Numbered from the stretch's first letter, positions 41,087-51,005 are shown. The stretch: 64,000 bases of DNA from Limosilactobacillus fermentum (GCF_013394085.1 NZ_CP040910.1:859317-923316); one strand, 5' to 3'. Translations and numbers: made by a program. Notes: generated from the letters alone by a model not told the origin.

Positions 41087-41911
41087 TTAAATGGTTAGCC
41101 AGTTGGCGTAGAGCCGGCAGCTGGTGGTACGCCAGGAATTAACGGCCTGGTGGTGGCGGTAGTAATTTTGCGGTGGGTTAATGGTCCGTCCCCGGGCCTG
41201 GTCGCGGTGAAATTCTTGGTCCAAGGTGTCAGTGGCGTACTCGGGGTGACCGGTGATAAAGAGCTCCCGGGTGTCCTTGGTGGCCAGCAAGAGGCCGTCA
41301 GCAATTCCCTGACTCTTAGCGACCACCTGCAGGTCCGCGGGAAGGGTCGCCGGCAGTCGGAGGACGCTGTGGCGCGACTGGGGCATCCGGAGCTTGGTCA
41401 GGCCGCCAAAGAGGGGGCTCGCTGGGTTAACCCGGGCCTCGAAGATACCAAAGAGTTTGTGGGGCAGCGGGGCCTTGGGGATCTGGTAGCGGACGTTGAG
41501 CGCCGCCAGGGCCGCCCAGCACTCAAAGATCGCCCGCCGGCAGTGGGTCTTACTCCAGGCCACCAGCCGTTGGAACTCGGCCCAGTAGTCGACCTGGTCA
41601 AAGGAGAGTTCTTCCACCGGGGCGCCGGTGACAATCAGGGCGTCGAAGCGGGTCCCCCAGAGTCGATCCAGCGGTAGGTAGTGCTTTAAGACGGCCGCCC
41701 GCTGGTGGTGGAGTTGGTGGCTAGCCGGGTAGGCGAAGGTGACGTCGCAGTTTACCCCGGTGGCGTCTAACAAGCGTAGGAACTGGAGCTCGGTCGCCTC
41801 CTTGGTCGGCATCAGGTTAACGAGCAGGATTTGGCGCGCCCCCGGTGCGGGGGTGGTTGTCGACCAGGTGTGGTGGGCCCTGGCCAGGCCGTTAGTGGCG
41901 AACGCTGTCAT
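41087..41911 (-). CDS. metA: Homoserine O-acyltransferase, MetA/HTS family
   Basis: 274 aa. The HTS-family layout is present: ILLVNLMPTKEATELQFLRLL, LIVTGAPVEELSFDQVDYW, nucleophile Cys in FECWAALAALN, Arg/His region PQSRHS, and GHPEYATDTL. It activates homoserine with acetyl- or succinyl-CoA; the acyl donor cannot be fixed by eye, and some lactobacillar relatives are reported to act on serine. The Cys motif lacks the usual Gly (GxCWGAQAA). GAAAGGGG precedes the ATG. First gene behind a minus-strand Met T-box, with hom following. Confidence 0.88.
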   Translation of the reverse strand: MTAFATNGLARAHHTWSTTTPAPGARQILLVNLMPTKEATELQFLRLLDATGVNCDVTFAYPASHQLHHQRAAVLKHYLPLDRLWGTRFDALIVTGAPVEELSFDQVDYWAEFQRLVAWSKTHCRRAIFECWAALAALNVRYQIPKAPLPHKLFGIFEARVNPASPLFGGLTKLRMPQSRHSVLRLPATLPADLQVVAKSQGIADGLLLATKDTRELFITGHPEYATDTLDQEFHRDQARGRTINPPQNYYRHHQAVNSWRTTSCRLYANWLTI

Positions 41912-41933
41912 TTCAAAAACCCCTTTCTAAATC

Positions 41934-42175
41934 AAAAAAGCCCCCGTCCCGGTTTTACAACCATGGGACGAGGACTTCGTGGTACCACCCAATTTCGCTG
42001 CCAAAGCAGCCTTAGCGAGGACATACATCCCCCGCACGGTATCAGGTGCCACCGGAGCGGGTAGCCCGAGGACCCCCGCTCTTCCTCCGAGATCATCTTC
42101 ACGACCTTGATCAGCACCCCTCTCACCAGCCGGGGCTCTCTGTAGGTGACCGCCGTCGCTACTCTTCTCATCAAC
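41934..42175 (-). promoter_or_regulatory. T-box riboswitch, methionine type (metA-hom)
   Basis: Minus strand: GTTGATGAGAAGAGTAGCG start, AGAGAGCC and GGTGAGAGG in stem I, candidate specifier ATG (plus-strand CAT at 42094-42096) in GTGAAGATGATC, T-box TTGGGTGGTACCACG (41979-41993), and terminator GTCCTCGTCCC with GGGACGGGGGC-type complement (41941-41976) followed by TTTTTTGATTT. Strongly supported by the downstream methionine genes. Confidence 0.94.
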
Positions 42176-42207
42176 GAAATTTATTAATTACTTTTAATTT
42201 AAAACTA

Positions 42208-42236
42208 ATTAAATCGCCATTTTAATCAAATGTCAA
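42208..42236 (-). promoter_or_regulatory. Promoter of the metA-hom operon
   Basis: Minus strand TTGACA (42231-42236), a 17-nt spacer, TTTAAT (42208-42213), just past the mmuP stop. Confidence 0.82.
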
Positions 42237-42243
42237 TAGAGAT

Positions 42244-43662
42244 TTAGTGACGATTTTTGGGTGATGCTGGCAGCGCCCCTCTCCGTTTGAGGAAGCGGGC
42301 AAGGTAGTAACCACCGTAACAAAGGGCGACAAACGGCACCGTCCAGTAAAGGGCGACCCGTTGGGAAGGGTCGAACCAAATTAGTAGGCAAGAGGCCAGG
42401 CTGGCTAAAAAGGCGAACCAGGGGACGACCGGGTACCAAGGGGTCCGGTACTTCAGCTCGTCGACCGAGTGGCCCGCCGCTAAGAAACGGCGCCGGTAGT
42501 TAAGCTGGCAAATCGCAATTGCCATCCAAACGATCACCACCGCCAGCCCGGAGATCGAAACCAGGACCAAATAAATCGTGCCGGCCGCGTAAACGCTGGA
42601 TAAAAGCGATAAGATCCCGCCAAGCATGCTGAAGATAACGGCTAAGACCGGGATGCCGTGGGCGTTGGTGGCGGTAAAGATGCGCGGAATGGTCCCTTCG
42701 TTGCCCAGCGACCACAGCATCCGCGTTGAAGCGTACAGGCCGGAGTTGGCCGCCGAAATGATCGCCGTCAAGACGACGAAGTTCATGATGTCGGCGGCGT
42801 AGGGGATCCCCATCATCTGGAAGACGTGGACAAAGGGGCTCTGGGTGACGCCGGCCTGTTTGTAGGGAATCAGGGCCGCCATCACGACCATCGAGCCGAT
42901 GAAGAAGAGGACCAGCCGCCACAGGGTGGTGTGGATCGCCTTGGGGAGGGTCTTTTCCGGGTCCTTAGCTTCGCCGGCCGTGATCCCGATCAACTCGGTG
43001 CCAGAAAAGGCGAAGTTGACCGTCAGCATGGTGGTGAAGACCCCGCCGATCCCGGTCGGAAAGAGGCCGTCCTTGGTCAGGTTCGTCAGCCCCGGGGCGT
43101 GGGTGTAGCCCTGGACGGGGATCAGGCCAACGATTGCTAGCGCCCCCAAAACGATGAAGGCGACGATCGCCAAGACCTTGACGGCGGCGAACCAAAACTC
43201 GCTTTCGGCAAAGATCCGGACGGTGAAGATGTTGGACAGGAGAATCAAAATGATCAGGGCCAGGCCCCAGTACCAAGTCGGCACGTGGGGGAACCATTCC
43301 TTCATGATGATCCCGGCGGCCGTAAACTCCGACCCCAGGGCGATCATCCAGGTTAGCCAGTACAAGAGGGCGACCGTAAAACCGGTGGCCGGGCCGATCA
43401 GTTTACGGGCGTAAACGTGAAAGGAGCCGGTGTAAGGCATCGCCACCGATAGTTCGCCCAGGCACAACATGACGGCGTAGACCAACACGGCGCCAACCGC
43501 GTAGGCGATGATCGTGCCGACCGGGCCGGCCTGGTTAATCGTGTAACCCGAGCTCAGGAAGAGCCCGGTCCCGATCACCCCGCCCAGCGAGATCATCTGG
43601 ATGTGGCGGGCCTCCATCTTACGCTCTAAGTGTTCGACCTTGCTGCTTGGTTCAATTTTCAC
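42244..43662 (-). CDS. mmuP: APC-family amino acid permease, probable S-methylmethionine permease
   Basis: 472 aa with 12 predicted helices. AAT/APC hallmarks: [21 protein letters not shown] in helix 1, then [17 protein letters not shown] and [24 protein letters not shown]. Specific assignment comes from the divergent neighbour mmuM; mmuP-mmuM form the S-methylmethionine salvage pair in other bacteria. Starts at GTG 43662 with a weak GGGATG site. No terminator is evident before the metA promoter, so some read-through into metA-hom is possible. Another amino acid remains possible as substrate. Confidence 0.78.
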   Translation of the reverse strand: MKIEPSSKVEHLERKMEARHIQMISLGGVIGTGLFLSSGYTINQAGPVGTIIAYAVGAVLVYAVMLCLGELSVAMPYTGSFHVYARKLIGPATGFTVALLYWLTWMIALGSEFTAAGIIMKEWFPHVPTWYWGLALIILILLSNIFTVRIFAESEFWFAAVKVLAIVAFIVLGALAIVGLIPVQGYTHAPGLTNLTKDGLFPTGIGGVFTTMLTVNFAFSGTELIGITAGEAKDPEKTLPKAIHTTLWRLVLFFIGSMVVMAALIPYKQAGVTQSPFVHVFQMMGIPYAADIMNFVVLTAIISAANSGLYASTRMLWSLGNEGTIPRIFTATNAHGIPVLAVIFSMLGGILSLLSSVYAAGTIYLVLVSISGLAVVIVWMAIAICQLNYRRRFLAAGHSVDELKYRTPWYPVVPWFAFLASLASCLLIWFDPSQRVALYWTVPFVALCYGGYYLARFLKRRGALPASPKNRH

Positions 43663-43743
43663 AGTGCATCATCCCAATCCTTGTATTTTAATTAAAAAAC
43701 CATTACAATTCGTTTAGTATAACACTAGAAAGCCGGTGCGGAA

Positions 43744-44676
43744 ATGAAACTTTTAGAAAGATTAGCTCAGGGACCGCTCGTCTTGGACGGCTCCATGTCA
43801 ACGCCCCTGGAGGTTGCCGGGGCCAAGACCAATAGTGACCTCTGGACCTCCCAAACCTTAATCGATAACCCGGACTTGGTCTACCAGGTCCACCTGGATT
43901 ACTTCAAGGCCGGTGCCGATTTGACGATCACGGACACCTATCAAACCAACGTCGACGCCCTGGTGCGCCACGGGTTAAGTGAGGAGGAGGCCCGCAATTT
44001 AATCAAACGAGCCGTTCAGCTCGCCAACCAGGCCCGGGACGATTACGAGAAGGAAACCGGTAAGCATAACTACGTCGCCGGTTCGATCGGGCCGTACGGG
44101 GCTTACCTGGCTGACGGGAGCGAATACCGGGGCGATTACGATTTGACCGCCATCCAGTTACAAAACTTTCACTTACCGCGGCTGGCGGCCATTTTGGCGA
44201 CCGGGGTCGATTGCCTGGCGCTCGAGACCCAGCCTAAGTTGACCGAGGTCGTGGCCATCCTCGCCCTTTTAAAGACGCTCGAGCCCACGATGCCGGTTTA
44301 CGTCAGCTTCTCGCTACGGGACGCCGAGCACCTGAGCGACGGAACGAGCTTAAAAGAAGCGGTTCAGGTCGTCACTAAGGACCCCCAGGTCTTTGCCGTC
44401 GGGGTTAACTGCGTTGGCTTAGACCTGGTCACCCCGGCAATCAAGGCGATTAAGGAGGTCACCGACAAGCCGGTGATCGTCTACCCGAACTCGGGGGCGA
44501 CCTACGACCCGACCGTCAAGCAGTGGCGCTTTGAAGAGGGGACGCCCCGCTTTGTTAACGCGATTGACGACTGGATAACGGCCGGCGCCGCAATCATTGG
44601 GGGGTGTTGCACCACGCTGCCCCAAGACATTGCCGTGGTCGCCGAAAAGCTGCGGGGAGTGGGAAATAACCGGTAG
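43744..44676 (+). CDS. mmuM: Homocysteine S-methyltransferase
   Basis: 310 aa zinc-dependent enzyme that moves a methyl from S-methylmethionine (or SAM) to homocysteine, giving methionine. LVLDGSMSTPLE at the N-terminus, ITDTYQTN, LALETQPKLTEV, and the zinc Cys ligands in VGVNCVG and IIGGCCTT. No cobalamin or folate domain is present, so it is the short MmuM/BHMT-like form. GAAAGCCGGTGCGGAA precedes the ATG; a TATAAC lies near 43718. Divergent to mmuP. It gives a methyl route to Met in a window with no MetE or MetH. Confidence 0.95.
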   Translation: MKLLERLAQGPLVLDGSMSTPLEVAGAKTNSDLWTSQTLIDNPDLVYQVHLDYFKAGADLTITDTYQTNVDALVRHGLSEEEARNLIKRAVQLANQARDDYEKETGKHNYVAGSIGPYGAYLADGSEYRGDYDLTAIQLQNFHLPRLAAILATGVDCLALETQPKLTEVVAILALLKTLEPTMPVYVSFSLRDAEHLSDGTSLKEAVQVVTKDPQVFAVGVNCVGLDLVTPAIKAIKEVTDKPVIVYPNSGATYDPTVKQWRFEEGTPRFVNAIDDWITAGAAIIGGCCTTLPQDIAVVAEKLRGVGNNR

Positions 44677-44692
44677 TTAATAATTCCAAAAA

Positions 44693-44724
44693 AGAGGCTG
44701 GAGCCACGTGGTTCCAGCCTCTTG
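44693..44724 (+). terminator. Terminator of mmuM
   Basis: AGAGGCTGGAGCCA pairs with GGTTCCAGCCTCT across CGT, then TGCTGTCTCTT. Also positioned to serve the convergent gene at 44754. Confidence 0.85.
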
Positions 44725-44753
44725 CTGTCTCTTGGGTGCTTAGTTACCCTTCT

Positions 44754-45593
44754 TTAGTATTGCTCTAAGATCCGGTCAACCGCCGGCCCGTAGCCCTCAC
44801 CAAATAAGATTAGGTGCATGCACAGGTAGTAGAATTGGTAGTAGGGCAGGCGGGTTTGCCAGCCCGCATCTAGGGGGTAGGCGGCTTGGTATGCCTGGTA
44901 AAAGGCCTGGCGGAAGCCACCGAAGATGGTCGTCATCGCTAGGTCAAACTCGCGGTCACCAAAGACAGCGTCGGGGTCGATCAGGGTGGGCGTTCCGTCG
45001 GCGGTGAACATGAAGTTGCCCGCCCAGAGGTCGCCGTGCAACAGTGAAGGGGTGATCGTCCGTTGCTGACAATCGGTGACAAACTGGGCGGCCATCCGTT
45101 TGAAGTGGGCGTTGCGCCAGTCGTTCCACCGGCCCGCCGCGACAGCCGTTGCTACTTCCGGTTCCAAGCGCTGGTGGAGGTAGAAGTCGGCCCAGGAGGG
45201 GTTAAAGGAGTTGTCCTTGACCAGGGCCTTGGTGTGGTGGTTTTCAAAGAAGCCAAACTGGTCGTGGTGCACTTGGTGGAGTCTGGCGACGGCCTGGCCG
45301 AGGTCGGCTTGCGCCCCGTGGCCTTCATCTAGCCAGTTGAGGATTAAAAAGGCGTCGCCCTTAATTTGGCCGTTAAAAAGGGGGTGGGGGGCGTTGACGG
45401 CTTGGCCCAGTTGCTTTAGCCCGTTAATTTCGTGGGCAAAATAGGAGGCTGGCTGCTGGGGCTGCACCTTCATGAAGTAGTTCTTGGTAGCCGTTTGGAG
45501 CCGGAAGGCCAAGTTAATGTCGCCACCGCTGACCGGTTGCCAGCTAGTTAGTGGTTCGGGGAGCGGCAGTTGGTTGAGCCAGGTTTGATCCAT
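44754..45593 (-). CDS. Fructosamine-kinase-family protein
   Basis: 279 aa aminoglycoside-phosphotransferase-like fold. VSGGDINLAFRL (nucleotide loop), KNYFMKVQ (ATP lysine), LLHGDLWAGNFMF with catalytic Asp, and LIDPDAVFGDREFDLAM (metal Asp). Matches the fructosamine/ribulosamine kinase family, which phosphorylates glycated amines for repair or use. The start ATG is 1-2 nt from the amidase stop, so the two are probably cotranscribed. Substrate untested. Confidence 0.85.
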   Translation of the reverse strand: MDQTWLNQLPLPEPLTSWQPVSGGDINLAFRLQTATKNYFMKVQPQQPASYFAHEINGLKQLGQAVNAPHPLFNGQIKGDAFLILNWLDEGHGAQADLGQAVARLHQVHHDQFGFFENHHTKALVKDNSFNPSWADFYLHQRLEPEVATAVAAGRWNDWRNAHFKRMAAQFVTDCQQRTITPSLLHGDLWAGNFMFTADGTPTLIDPDAVFGDREFDLAMTTIFGGFRQAFYQAYQAAYPLDAGWQTRLPYYQFYYLCMHLILFGEGYGPAVDRILEQY

Positions 45594-45594
45594 T

Positions 45595-46491
45595 TTAGTT
45601 CACTTCCTTGAAGTATTTATCTAACCCGTTGACGATGTCTTTAGCGACCTTGGTGCGGTAAGTGGAACTGGTAATCTGCTTGAAGTCCTGATCGGTGTTG
45701 ATGTAGCCCATTTCACACAGGATCGCCGGGCGGGTGTTATCACGAAGGACTAAGAAGTCACTGAAGTCGACCCCGTTGTTGCGCAGCGGTAAGTTGTTAA
45801 ACTGGCTGTTGATGGCCGAGGCGAGCTTCTTGCTGTTGTTACCCTTGTGGTAGTAGTAAGTGGTTACCCCCGTCCCTTCGTTTGCGTACGGCGAGGAGTC
45901 AAAGTGAAAGGAGATAAAGGCGTCGGCGTGGATGCTCTCGGCCGTCTCCGGGCGGGACTTGAGGTCGACGTAGCGGTCGTTATCCCGGGTTAAGATGACC
46001 CGCGCACCCCGGGCCCGGAGCTCTTTGGCCACTAACTTCGCCAACTTAAGGGTGTAGTTTTTTTCCATGTAGTAAGAAGAGGTTTCACTTTCGTCGTACA
46101 GGGCCCCGGAGTCGTTGCCCCCGTGGCCGGCGTCAATGACGATCGTGGCGTTAGGTAACTTGGTGGCCGCCGTTTTTGCAACCGTGTTTTCGGCCTGCCA
46201 GGACGGCACCCAAGCGGTCTTGTTGTTAGCTAGGCGGACCTTTAACCAGCCGTTGCGCTTTTGCAAAATCTGGGACTGAAAGGTCTTGGTAACTTTGACC
46301 TTAGAGTAATCAAGCCCCGGGCCCTTACGTACGGTAACCTTGCTGGGGTTGATCGACAACTCCCCGGAACTAAAGAGCGAACCGGATTGGGTGCCCGAGT
46401 TGGTCAACTTGAAGACCAGGGCAATGGTAAGAACAATGACAATGAGTACGGTGAGGATCGCCAACCGTGAGTGACGTAGCGTTTTGATAAT
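45595..46491 (-). CDS. N-acetylmuramoyl-L-alanine amidase with SH3b domain; possible ATT/ATC start
   Basis: About 298 aa. N-terminal membrane anchor (residues 10-28), SH3b domain (VTVRKGPGLDYSKV to WVPSW), and Amidase_3 catalytic domain (IVIDAGHGGNDSGA with zinc His, FISFHFDSS, LCEMGYINT with catalytic Glu). It trims peptidoglycan outside the membrane. The start is abnormal: GGAGG (46497-46501, minus) is followed by ATC-ATT-ATC-AAA with no ATG, GTG or TTG. Initiation is most likely at ATT 46491 or ATC 46488. A GTG at 46575 exists in frame but has no ribosome site and lies inside lplA. Either a rare start codon is used or the gene lost its ATG. Confidence 0.85.
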   Translation of the reverse strand: MIKTLRHSRLAILTVLIVIVLTIALVFKLTNSGTQSGSLFSSGELSINPSKVTVRKGPGLDYSKVKVTKTFQSQILQKRNGWLKVRLANNKTAWVPSWQAENTVAKTAATKLPNATIVIDAGHGGNDSGALYDESETSSYYMEKNYTLKLAKLVAKELRARGARVILTRDNDRYVDLKSRPETAESIHADAFISFHFDSSPYANEGTGVTTYYYHKGNNSKKLASAINSQFNNLPLRNNGVDFSDFLVLRDNTRPAILCEMGYINTDQDFKQITSSTYRTKVAKDIVNGLDKYFKEVN

Positions 46492-46525
46492 GATAACCTC
46501 CGCAGTGACAAATTTGATTAATGAA

Positions 46526-47554
46526 TTAAAGGACCCGCATAAGCAGGGCGGTGAGCTCGTCGACTGAAACAGCACTGAGGTTCTGTTCGATGTCGACCTT
46601 ACTCAGGGCGGCTTTAATCGCCTCGGCGCTGTATTCGACGCCGACCAGGGCCGCCTCGATTAGGTGGGGGTCGCCGGTGGTGAAGAAGTCACCGAAGAGG
46701 CGGATTTCTGAGATGTGGCGGTTTTCGACGTTGAAGTTAAACGAGACCGTGCCGATCGGGAAGTGGTGGGAAACGTAGTGGGAGAAGCCCGGGTTATGGC
46801 CGTAGTTCCACTCGTCGGTACCGTACAAGTTATCCAACCGGGCGTCGATGGCCGCCCAATCCTGGTCGGTTAAGTGGTAGGTCGGGATGTCTGCTAGGCG
46901 CTCAACGCCAAAGAGGTGGCAGAGCAGGTAGTTTTTGAAGTCCTCGCTGGTCCAAGATTGGTATTGTGCGGGCAGGTAGGGCTTGATGTTGGTGATCCGG
47001 GCGTCCACCGATTTGATTCCCTTGGCTTCCAACTTCCCAATGTCGGGAGTCAAAACGGTGCTGGCAACTTCACCGTTGAGGTCAAACATCAGGGTCCCCC
47101 CGGCTGCGTAAGCATCGCCCTTTTTGACCATCGCCATGCCGGAGAACTTCTTACCGTTGATAGCCATGTCGTTTCGGCCCCGGACCTCGGCATCCTTAAT
47201 CCCCAGGTCGTGGAGGGCGTCGACAATCGGGGCGCCAACCCGTTGAAAATCACGAAAGCCGCTAGTGTCGCCCACGACGATGTTTTCAAAGATGACGTTG
47301 CCCCGGTCGTGGTAGACGGCGCCACCGCCGCTGGTCCGGCGCACGAGTTGAATTTGATGTTCCTTCATATAATTGAGGTTAACCTCGGCGTAGGCGTTTT
47401 GGTAGCGACCAATGATGACGGCCGGGTCGTTGATATAACAAATGAGGCCGTGCCCCTCTAAGTGGAGGTCGTTGATCAAGTAAGCGTCCAACGACTGGTT
47501 AACCAAGGCGTTATAAACGGGCTGGCCGTTGCGACTGGTGTCAATTAAAAACAT
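46526..47554 (-). CDS. lplA: Lipoate-protein ligase A
   Basis: 342 aa. Activates lipoate with ATP and attaches it to 2-oxoacid dehydrogenase or GcvH-type domains. INDPAVIIGRYQNAYAEVN, VRRTSGGGAVYHDRGNV (lipoyl-AMP site), NDMAINGKKFSGMAM and a C-terminal accessory domain are present. ATG 47554 lies 9 nt behind GAGGGG; the ATG at 47563 abuts that site and is unlikely. The amidase follows 32-35 nt downstream. No lipoylated-complex gene is in the window. Confidence 0.93.
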   Translation of the reverse strand: MFLIDTSRNGQPVYNALVNQSLDAYLINDLHLEGHGLICYINDPAVIIGRYQNAYAEVNLNYMKEHQIQLVRRTSGGGAVYHDRGNVIFENIVVGDTSGFRDFQRVGAPIVDALHDLGIKDAEVRGRNDMAINGKKFSGMAMVKKGDAYAAGGTLMFDLNGEVASTVLTPDIGKLEAKGIKSVDARITNIKPYLPAQYQSWTSEDFKNYLLCHLFGVERLADIPTYHLTDQDWAAIDARLDNLYGTDEWNYGHNPGFSHYVSHHFPIGTVSFNFNVENRHISEIRLFGDFFTTGDPHLIEAALVGVEYSAEAIKAALSKVDIEQNLSAVSVDELTALLMRVL

Positions 47555-47659
47555 CGAATCCATCCCCTCGATTTTAAAAGTATTATCGTAAATCTTACCA
47601 CCAATAATGGTTAAAAGAAGGTGGATTTTGTGAAGGCTTTAAAAAGGCGCGGTCAACGC

Positions 47660-47688
47660 TTGACGGCGGCCCGGTTGCCGAGTAAGGT
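47660..47688 (+). promoter_or_regulatory. Candidate hisS-aspS promoter
   Basis: TTGACG (47660-47665), a 17-nt spacer, TAAGGT (47683-47688). Good -35, weak -10, directly before the T-box leader. Confidence 0.55.
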
Positions 47689-47689
47689 A

Positions 47690-47908
47690 AGAGAAGTAAA
47701 TTTAATTAAGACTGTCAATGAAAAAGAATGATCAACCGGCCCGGGATAGCGAGTGGGTGGTGGTGCAAGACCCACCGGTGCGCTGGTTGAGTGACCCTTT
47801 GGAGACTGGGCGTTTGCCCCGCTGAGTATTCGGCGTTACCCACGAGTTGATACCAAGGTGGTACCGTGCATTTTGCACCCTTGTCTTTTGCAGGGGTGCT
47901 TTTTTTGT
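47690..47908 (+). promoter_or_regulatory. T-box leader of hisS-aspS
   Basis: T-box sequence AAGGTGGTACCGTG at 47855-47868, then a terminator GCACCCTTG...CAGGGGTGC (47875-47899) followed by seven T. The leader starts AGAGAAGTAAATTTAATTAAG. Stem I is hard to draw by eye and the specifier (His CAC, Asp GAC or an overlapping pair) was not fixed; GGTGGTGGTGCAAGACCCACC contains possible codons. Length and position fit a T-box for aminoacyl-tRNA synthetase genes. Confidence 0.75.
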
Positions 47909-47930
47909 TGAGAGCCTGAGGAGGAAACAC

Positions 47931-49226
47931 ATGCGCTACCAACGGCCAAAAGGGACGGCCGACATCTTGCCAGGGGATAGTCAAACCTGGCAATACGTTG
48001 AAGGCCAAGCCCGCCAAATTTTTAAAACTTATGGCTACCAAGAAATTCGAACACCGCTCTTTGAATCCTACGACATCTTCTCCCGTTCGGCCGGTGACAC
48101 GTCCGACGTGGTGACCAAGGAAATGTACGACTTCAAGGATAAGGGGGATCGCCACATCGCACTGCGCCCGGAAGGAACGGCCGGCGTCGTGCGGGCCTTT
48201 GTCGAAAATAAGCTGTACGGCCCGGAATTTAATAAGCCTTACAAGGTCTACTACATCGGACCAATGTTTCGTTACGAACGGCCGCAATCGGGGCGCCAAC
48301 GTGAATTCCACCAGATTGGGGTGGAAGCCTTTGGGGCCGACAACCCGGCCGTGGACGTGGAAGTCATCACGATGGCCCTGCGGTTCTTTAAAAAGCTTGG
48401 CCTCTCTGATTTGCGGGTAGCCGTTAACTCCTTGGGGGACCAGGAAAGCCGGGCCAACTACCGCCAGGCGTTGATCGACTACTTAAAGCCTCACTACGAT
48501 GAATTAAGCGAAGACTCCAAGGAACGGCTGGAAAAGAACCCGCTGCGGGTGCTCGATTCTAAGGACGAACGCGACCAGCAATTCGTTGAAAACGCCCCGT
48601 CAATCCTTGATTACTTGACCCCGGCGGCCGCAGAACGGTTTGACCAAGTTAAGGAAATGTTAGACAGCCTGGGGATCGACTACGTGGTTGACGCTACGAT
48701 GGTCCGGGGCTTGGATTACTACAACCACACCATCTTTGAAGTAATGGTTAAGGCCAAGTCACTGGGCCACGGCTACACCACCATCTGCGGTGGGGGCCGA
48801 TACTCAGGACTGGTGGAAGAACTCGGGGGCCCGGACGAACCCGGCGTCGGCTTCGGGATTGGTCTGGAACGGCTGATCTTGCTGTTGGGCGACGAAGGGG
48901 TCGAACTGCCAACGGAAGACGGCTTAGACGTTTACGTGGTCGGGATCGGCGAAGCGACTAACCTGGAGAGCTTCCGGCTGGTAACCGCCGCCCGGGATGC
49001 CGGGCTGGTGGCCGAACGCGACTACCTAAACCGTAAGCCAAAGGCCCAGTTCAAGACGGCGGCCAAGGAAGGCGCCAAGGTAACGTTGACGGTCGGCCAA
49101 CGCGAAATCGAAGAGGGGACGGTCCACTTTAAGGTGATGGCAACCGGTAAGGAAGTCTCCGTTCCCCTGGCAGATTGCTTAGCCGACTTTGGTAAGGTTT
49201 ATCAAGAACACGTGGAGGAAGGTTAA
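47931..49226 (+). CDS. hisS: Histidyl-tRNA synthetase
   Basis: 431 aa class II synthetase. Motif 1 region [13 protein letters not shown], motif 2 [23 protein letters not shown], histidine motifs [11 protein letters not shown] and [14 protein letters not shown], motif 3 [13 protein letters not shown], and a C-terminal anticodon domain. AGGAGGAAACAC precedes ATG 47931; the longer frame from 47847 runs back through the T-box terminator and is not translated. aspS starts 3 nt after the stop, a common Firmicute pair. Confidence 0.97.
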   Translation: MRYQRPKGTADILPGDSQTWQYVEGQARQIFKTYGYQEIRTPLFESYDIFSRSAGDTSDVVTKEMYDFKDKGDRHIALRPEGTAGVVRAFVENKLYGPEFNKPYKVYYIGPMFRYERPQSGRQREFHQIGVEAFGADNPAVDVEVITMALRFFKKLGLSDLRVAVNSLGDQESRANYRQALIDYLKPHYDELSEDSKERLEKNPLRVLDSKDERDQQFVENAPSILDYLTPAAAERFDQVKEMLDSLGIDYVVDATMVRGLDYYNHTIFEVMVKAKSLGHGYTTICGGGRYSGLVEELGGPDEPGVGFGIGLERLILLLGDEGVELPTEDGLDVYVVGIGEATNLESFRLVTAARDAGLVAERDYLNRKPKAQFKTAAKEGAKVTLTVGQREIEEGTVHFKVMATGKEVSVPLADCLADFGKVYQEHVEEG

Positions 49227-49229
49227 CTC

Positions 49230-51005
49230 ATGAAGCGAACCAATTACGCTGGCCGCACGAGCGAAGAACAAATCGGCCAAGAAGTTGTTGTTAAGGGGTG
49301 GGTGGCTAAGCGCCGTAACCTCGGGGGCTTGATCTTTATCGACCTGTGGGACCGGGAAGGGATTGTCCAACTGGTCTTTAACGAAGAAGAAGACCAGGCG
49401 GCCTTTGAAGTGGCTAACCAGGCCCGTAACCAATACATTTTAGAGGCCCGCGGGCTGGTCCGCGCCCGGGCCGAAGTCAACCCGGACATTGCGACCGGGA
49501 AGATTGAAATTGAGGTTAAGGAAGCTAAGATCCTGGCCAAGTCCCAGACCCCGCCGTTTAAAGTCCAAGACGACGTCGACGCCTCCGAAGACCTGCGCTT
49601 GAAGTACCGCTACGTCGACTTGCGCCGGCCAAAGATGATGAACTACTTGAAGTTACGTTCCAAGGTAACCTCAATTGTTCACAACTACTTTGATAATAAC
49701 GACTTTTTGGACGTGGAAACGCCGGAACTGACCCGCTCGACGCCGGAAGGGGCCCGCGATTACATCGTGCCGTCCCGGGTTTACCCGGGTCACTTCTACG
49801 CCCTGCCACAGTCGCCGCAACTCTTCAAGCAACTCCTGATGGCCGCCGGGGTGGACAAGTACTACCAAATCGCTAAGTGCTTCCGCGACGAAGACCTGCG
49901 TGGTGACCGCCAACCGGAATTCACCCAGATCGACACCGAAATGTCCTTTGCCGAACCAGAAGAAATTCAAGCAATGGCCGAAGGGTTGATCAAGCGGGTG
50001 ATGAAAGAAGCCGTTGGCGTGGACGTGCCGACCCCGTTCCCGCGCATGGAATGGCAAGAGGCGATGGATAAGTACGGTTCCGACAAGCCGGATACCCGCT
50101 TTGACATGCTGATTCAAGACGTCTCCGACCTGGTTAAGGACTCCTCGTTTAAGGTCTTTTCGGCAACGGTGGCGGACGGCAACTTTGTCCGGGCGATCGT
50201 GGTCCCGGGGGGCGCCGACAAGTACTCCCGCAAGGACATCACCAAAAAAGAAGATTACATCAAGCGTTACGGCGCTAAGGGCTTAGCCTGGGTGAAGGTG
50301 ACCGAAGAGGGTTACAACGGTCCGGTAGCCAAGTTCTTAAATGACGACGCCAACGCCCTTAATGAACGTTTAAGCGCCAAGGTAGGGGACCTGGTCCTCT
50401 TCGTGGCCGGCTCCTTCCACGTGGTCTGCGACTCCTTGGGTTACCTGCGTGAAAGCATCGCCAAGGAACTGGACTTGATTGACGAAAACAAGTTCAACTA
50501 CCTCTGGGTAATCAACTGGCCGATGTTTGAATACGACGAAGGCTTTGGTAAGTGGATCGCCGCTCACCACCCGTTCACGATGTTAAACGAAGACGACCTC
50601 AAGTACTTAGAAGAGGGCGAGGACCCGCACCAGGCCCACGCCCAATCCTACGACATCGTCTTAAACGGGAACGAAATCGGTGGTGGCTCAATCCGTATCC
50701 ACGACCCAGAAGTGCAAGAAAAGGTCTTCAAGGCCCTCGGTTACACCAAGGAAGCCGCCCAGGCCCGCTTTGGCTTCTTGATTAAGGCCTTAGAAAACGG
50801 GATGCCGCCAGAAGGTGGGATGGCCTTTGGGCTCGACCGTTGGGTAATGCTGTTGGCCCACGCCGACTCGATCCGCGACGTGATCGCCTTCCCAAAGAAC
50901 TCCAAGGCCGTTGAACCGCTGACCGCTGCCCCGGGCACGGTTGACGATGAACAACTGGAGGTCTTGCACCTAAACGTTGAAGAGGCGCCAAAGGAAGCCG
51001 AATAA
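49230..51005 (+). CDS. aspS: Aspartyl-tRNA synthetase
   Basis: 591 aa bacterial-type AspRS. N-terminal OB-fold anticodon domain ([23 protein letters not shown]), class II core with [18 protein letters not shown], bacterial GAD insertion (about residues 290-410), and motif 3 [15 protein letters not shown]. Cotranscribed with hisS from the T-box leader. AGGAAGG precedes. A terminator follows at 51026. Length typical. Confidence 0.97.
   Translation: MKRTNYAGRTSEEQIGQEVVVKGWVAKRRNLGGLIFIDLWDREGIVQLVFNEEEDQAAFEVANQARNQYILEARGLVRARAEVNPDIATGKIEIEVKEAKILAKSQTPPFKVQDDVDASEDLRLKYRYVDLRRPKMMNYLKLRSKVTSIVHNYFDNNDFLDVETPELTRSTPEGARDYIVPSRVYPGHFYALPQSPQLFKQLLMAAGVDKYYQIAKCFRDEDLRGDRQPEFTQIDTEMSFAEPEEIQAMAEGLIKRVMKEAVGVDVPTPFPRMEWQEAMDKYGSDKPDTRFDMLIQDVSDLVKDSSFKVFSATVADGNFVRAIVVPGGADKYSRKDITKKEDYIKRYGAKGLAWVKVTEEGYNGPVAKFLNDDANALNERLSAKVGDLVLFVAGSFHVVCDSLGYLRESIAKELDLIDENKFNYLWVINWPMFEYDEGFGKWIAAHHPFTMLNEDDLKYLEEGEDPHQAHAQSYDIVLNGNEIGGGSIRIHDPEVQEKVFKALGYTKEAAQARFGFLIKALENGMPPEGGMAFGLDRWVMLLAHADSIRDVIAFPKNSKAVEPLTAAPGTVDDEQLEVLHLNVEEAPKEAE

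Noticed and set aside
46492..46575. GTG 46575 as start of the amidase
   Set aside because: No ribosome site, lies inside lplA, and would add a Cys/Pro-rich stretch before the membrane anchor; GGAGG downstream fits a later start.
47847..47930. 28-residue N-terminal extension of HisS
   Set aside because: It runs through the T-box sequence and terminator and lacks a ribosome site; AGGAGG precedes ATG 47931.
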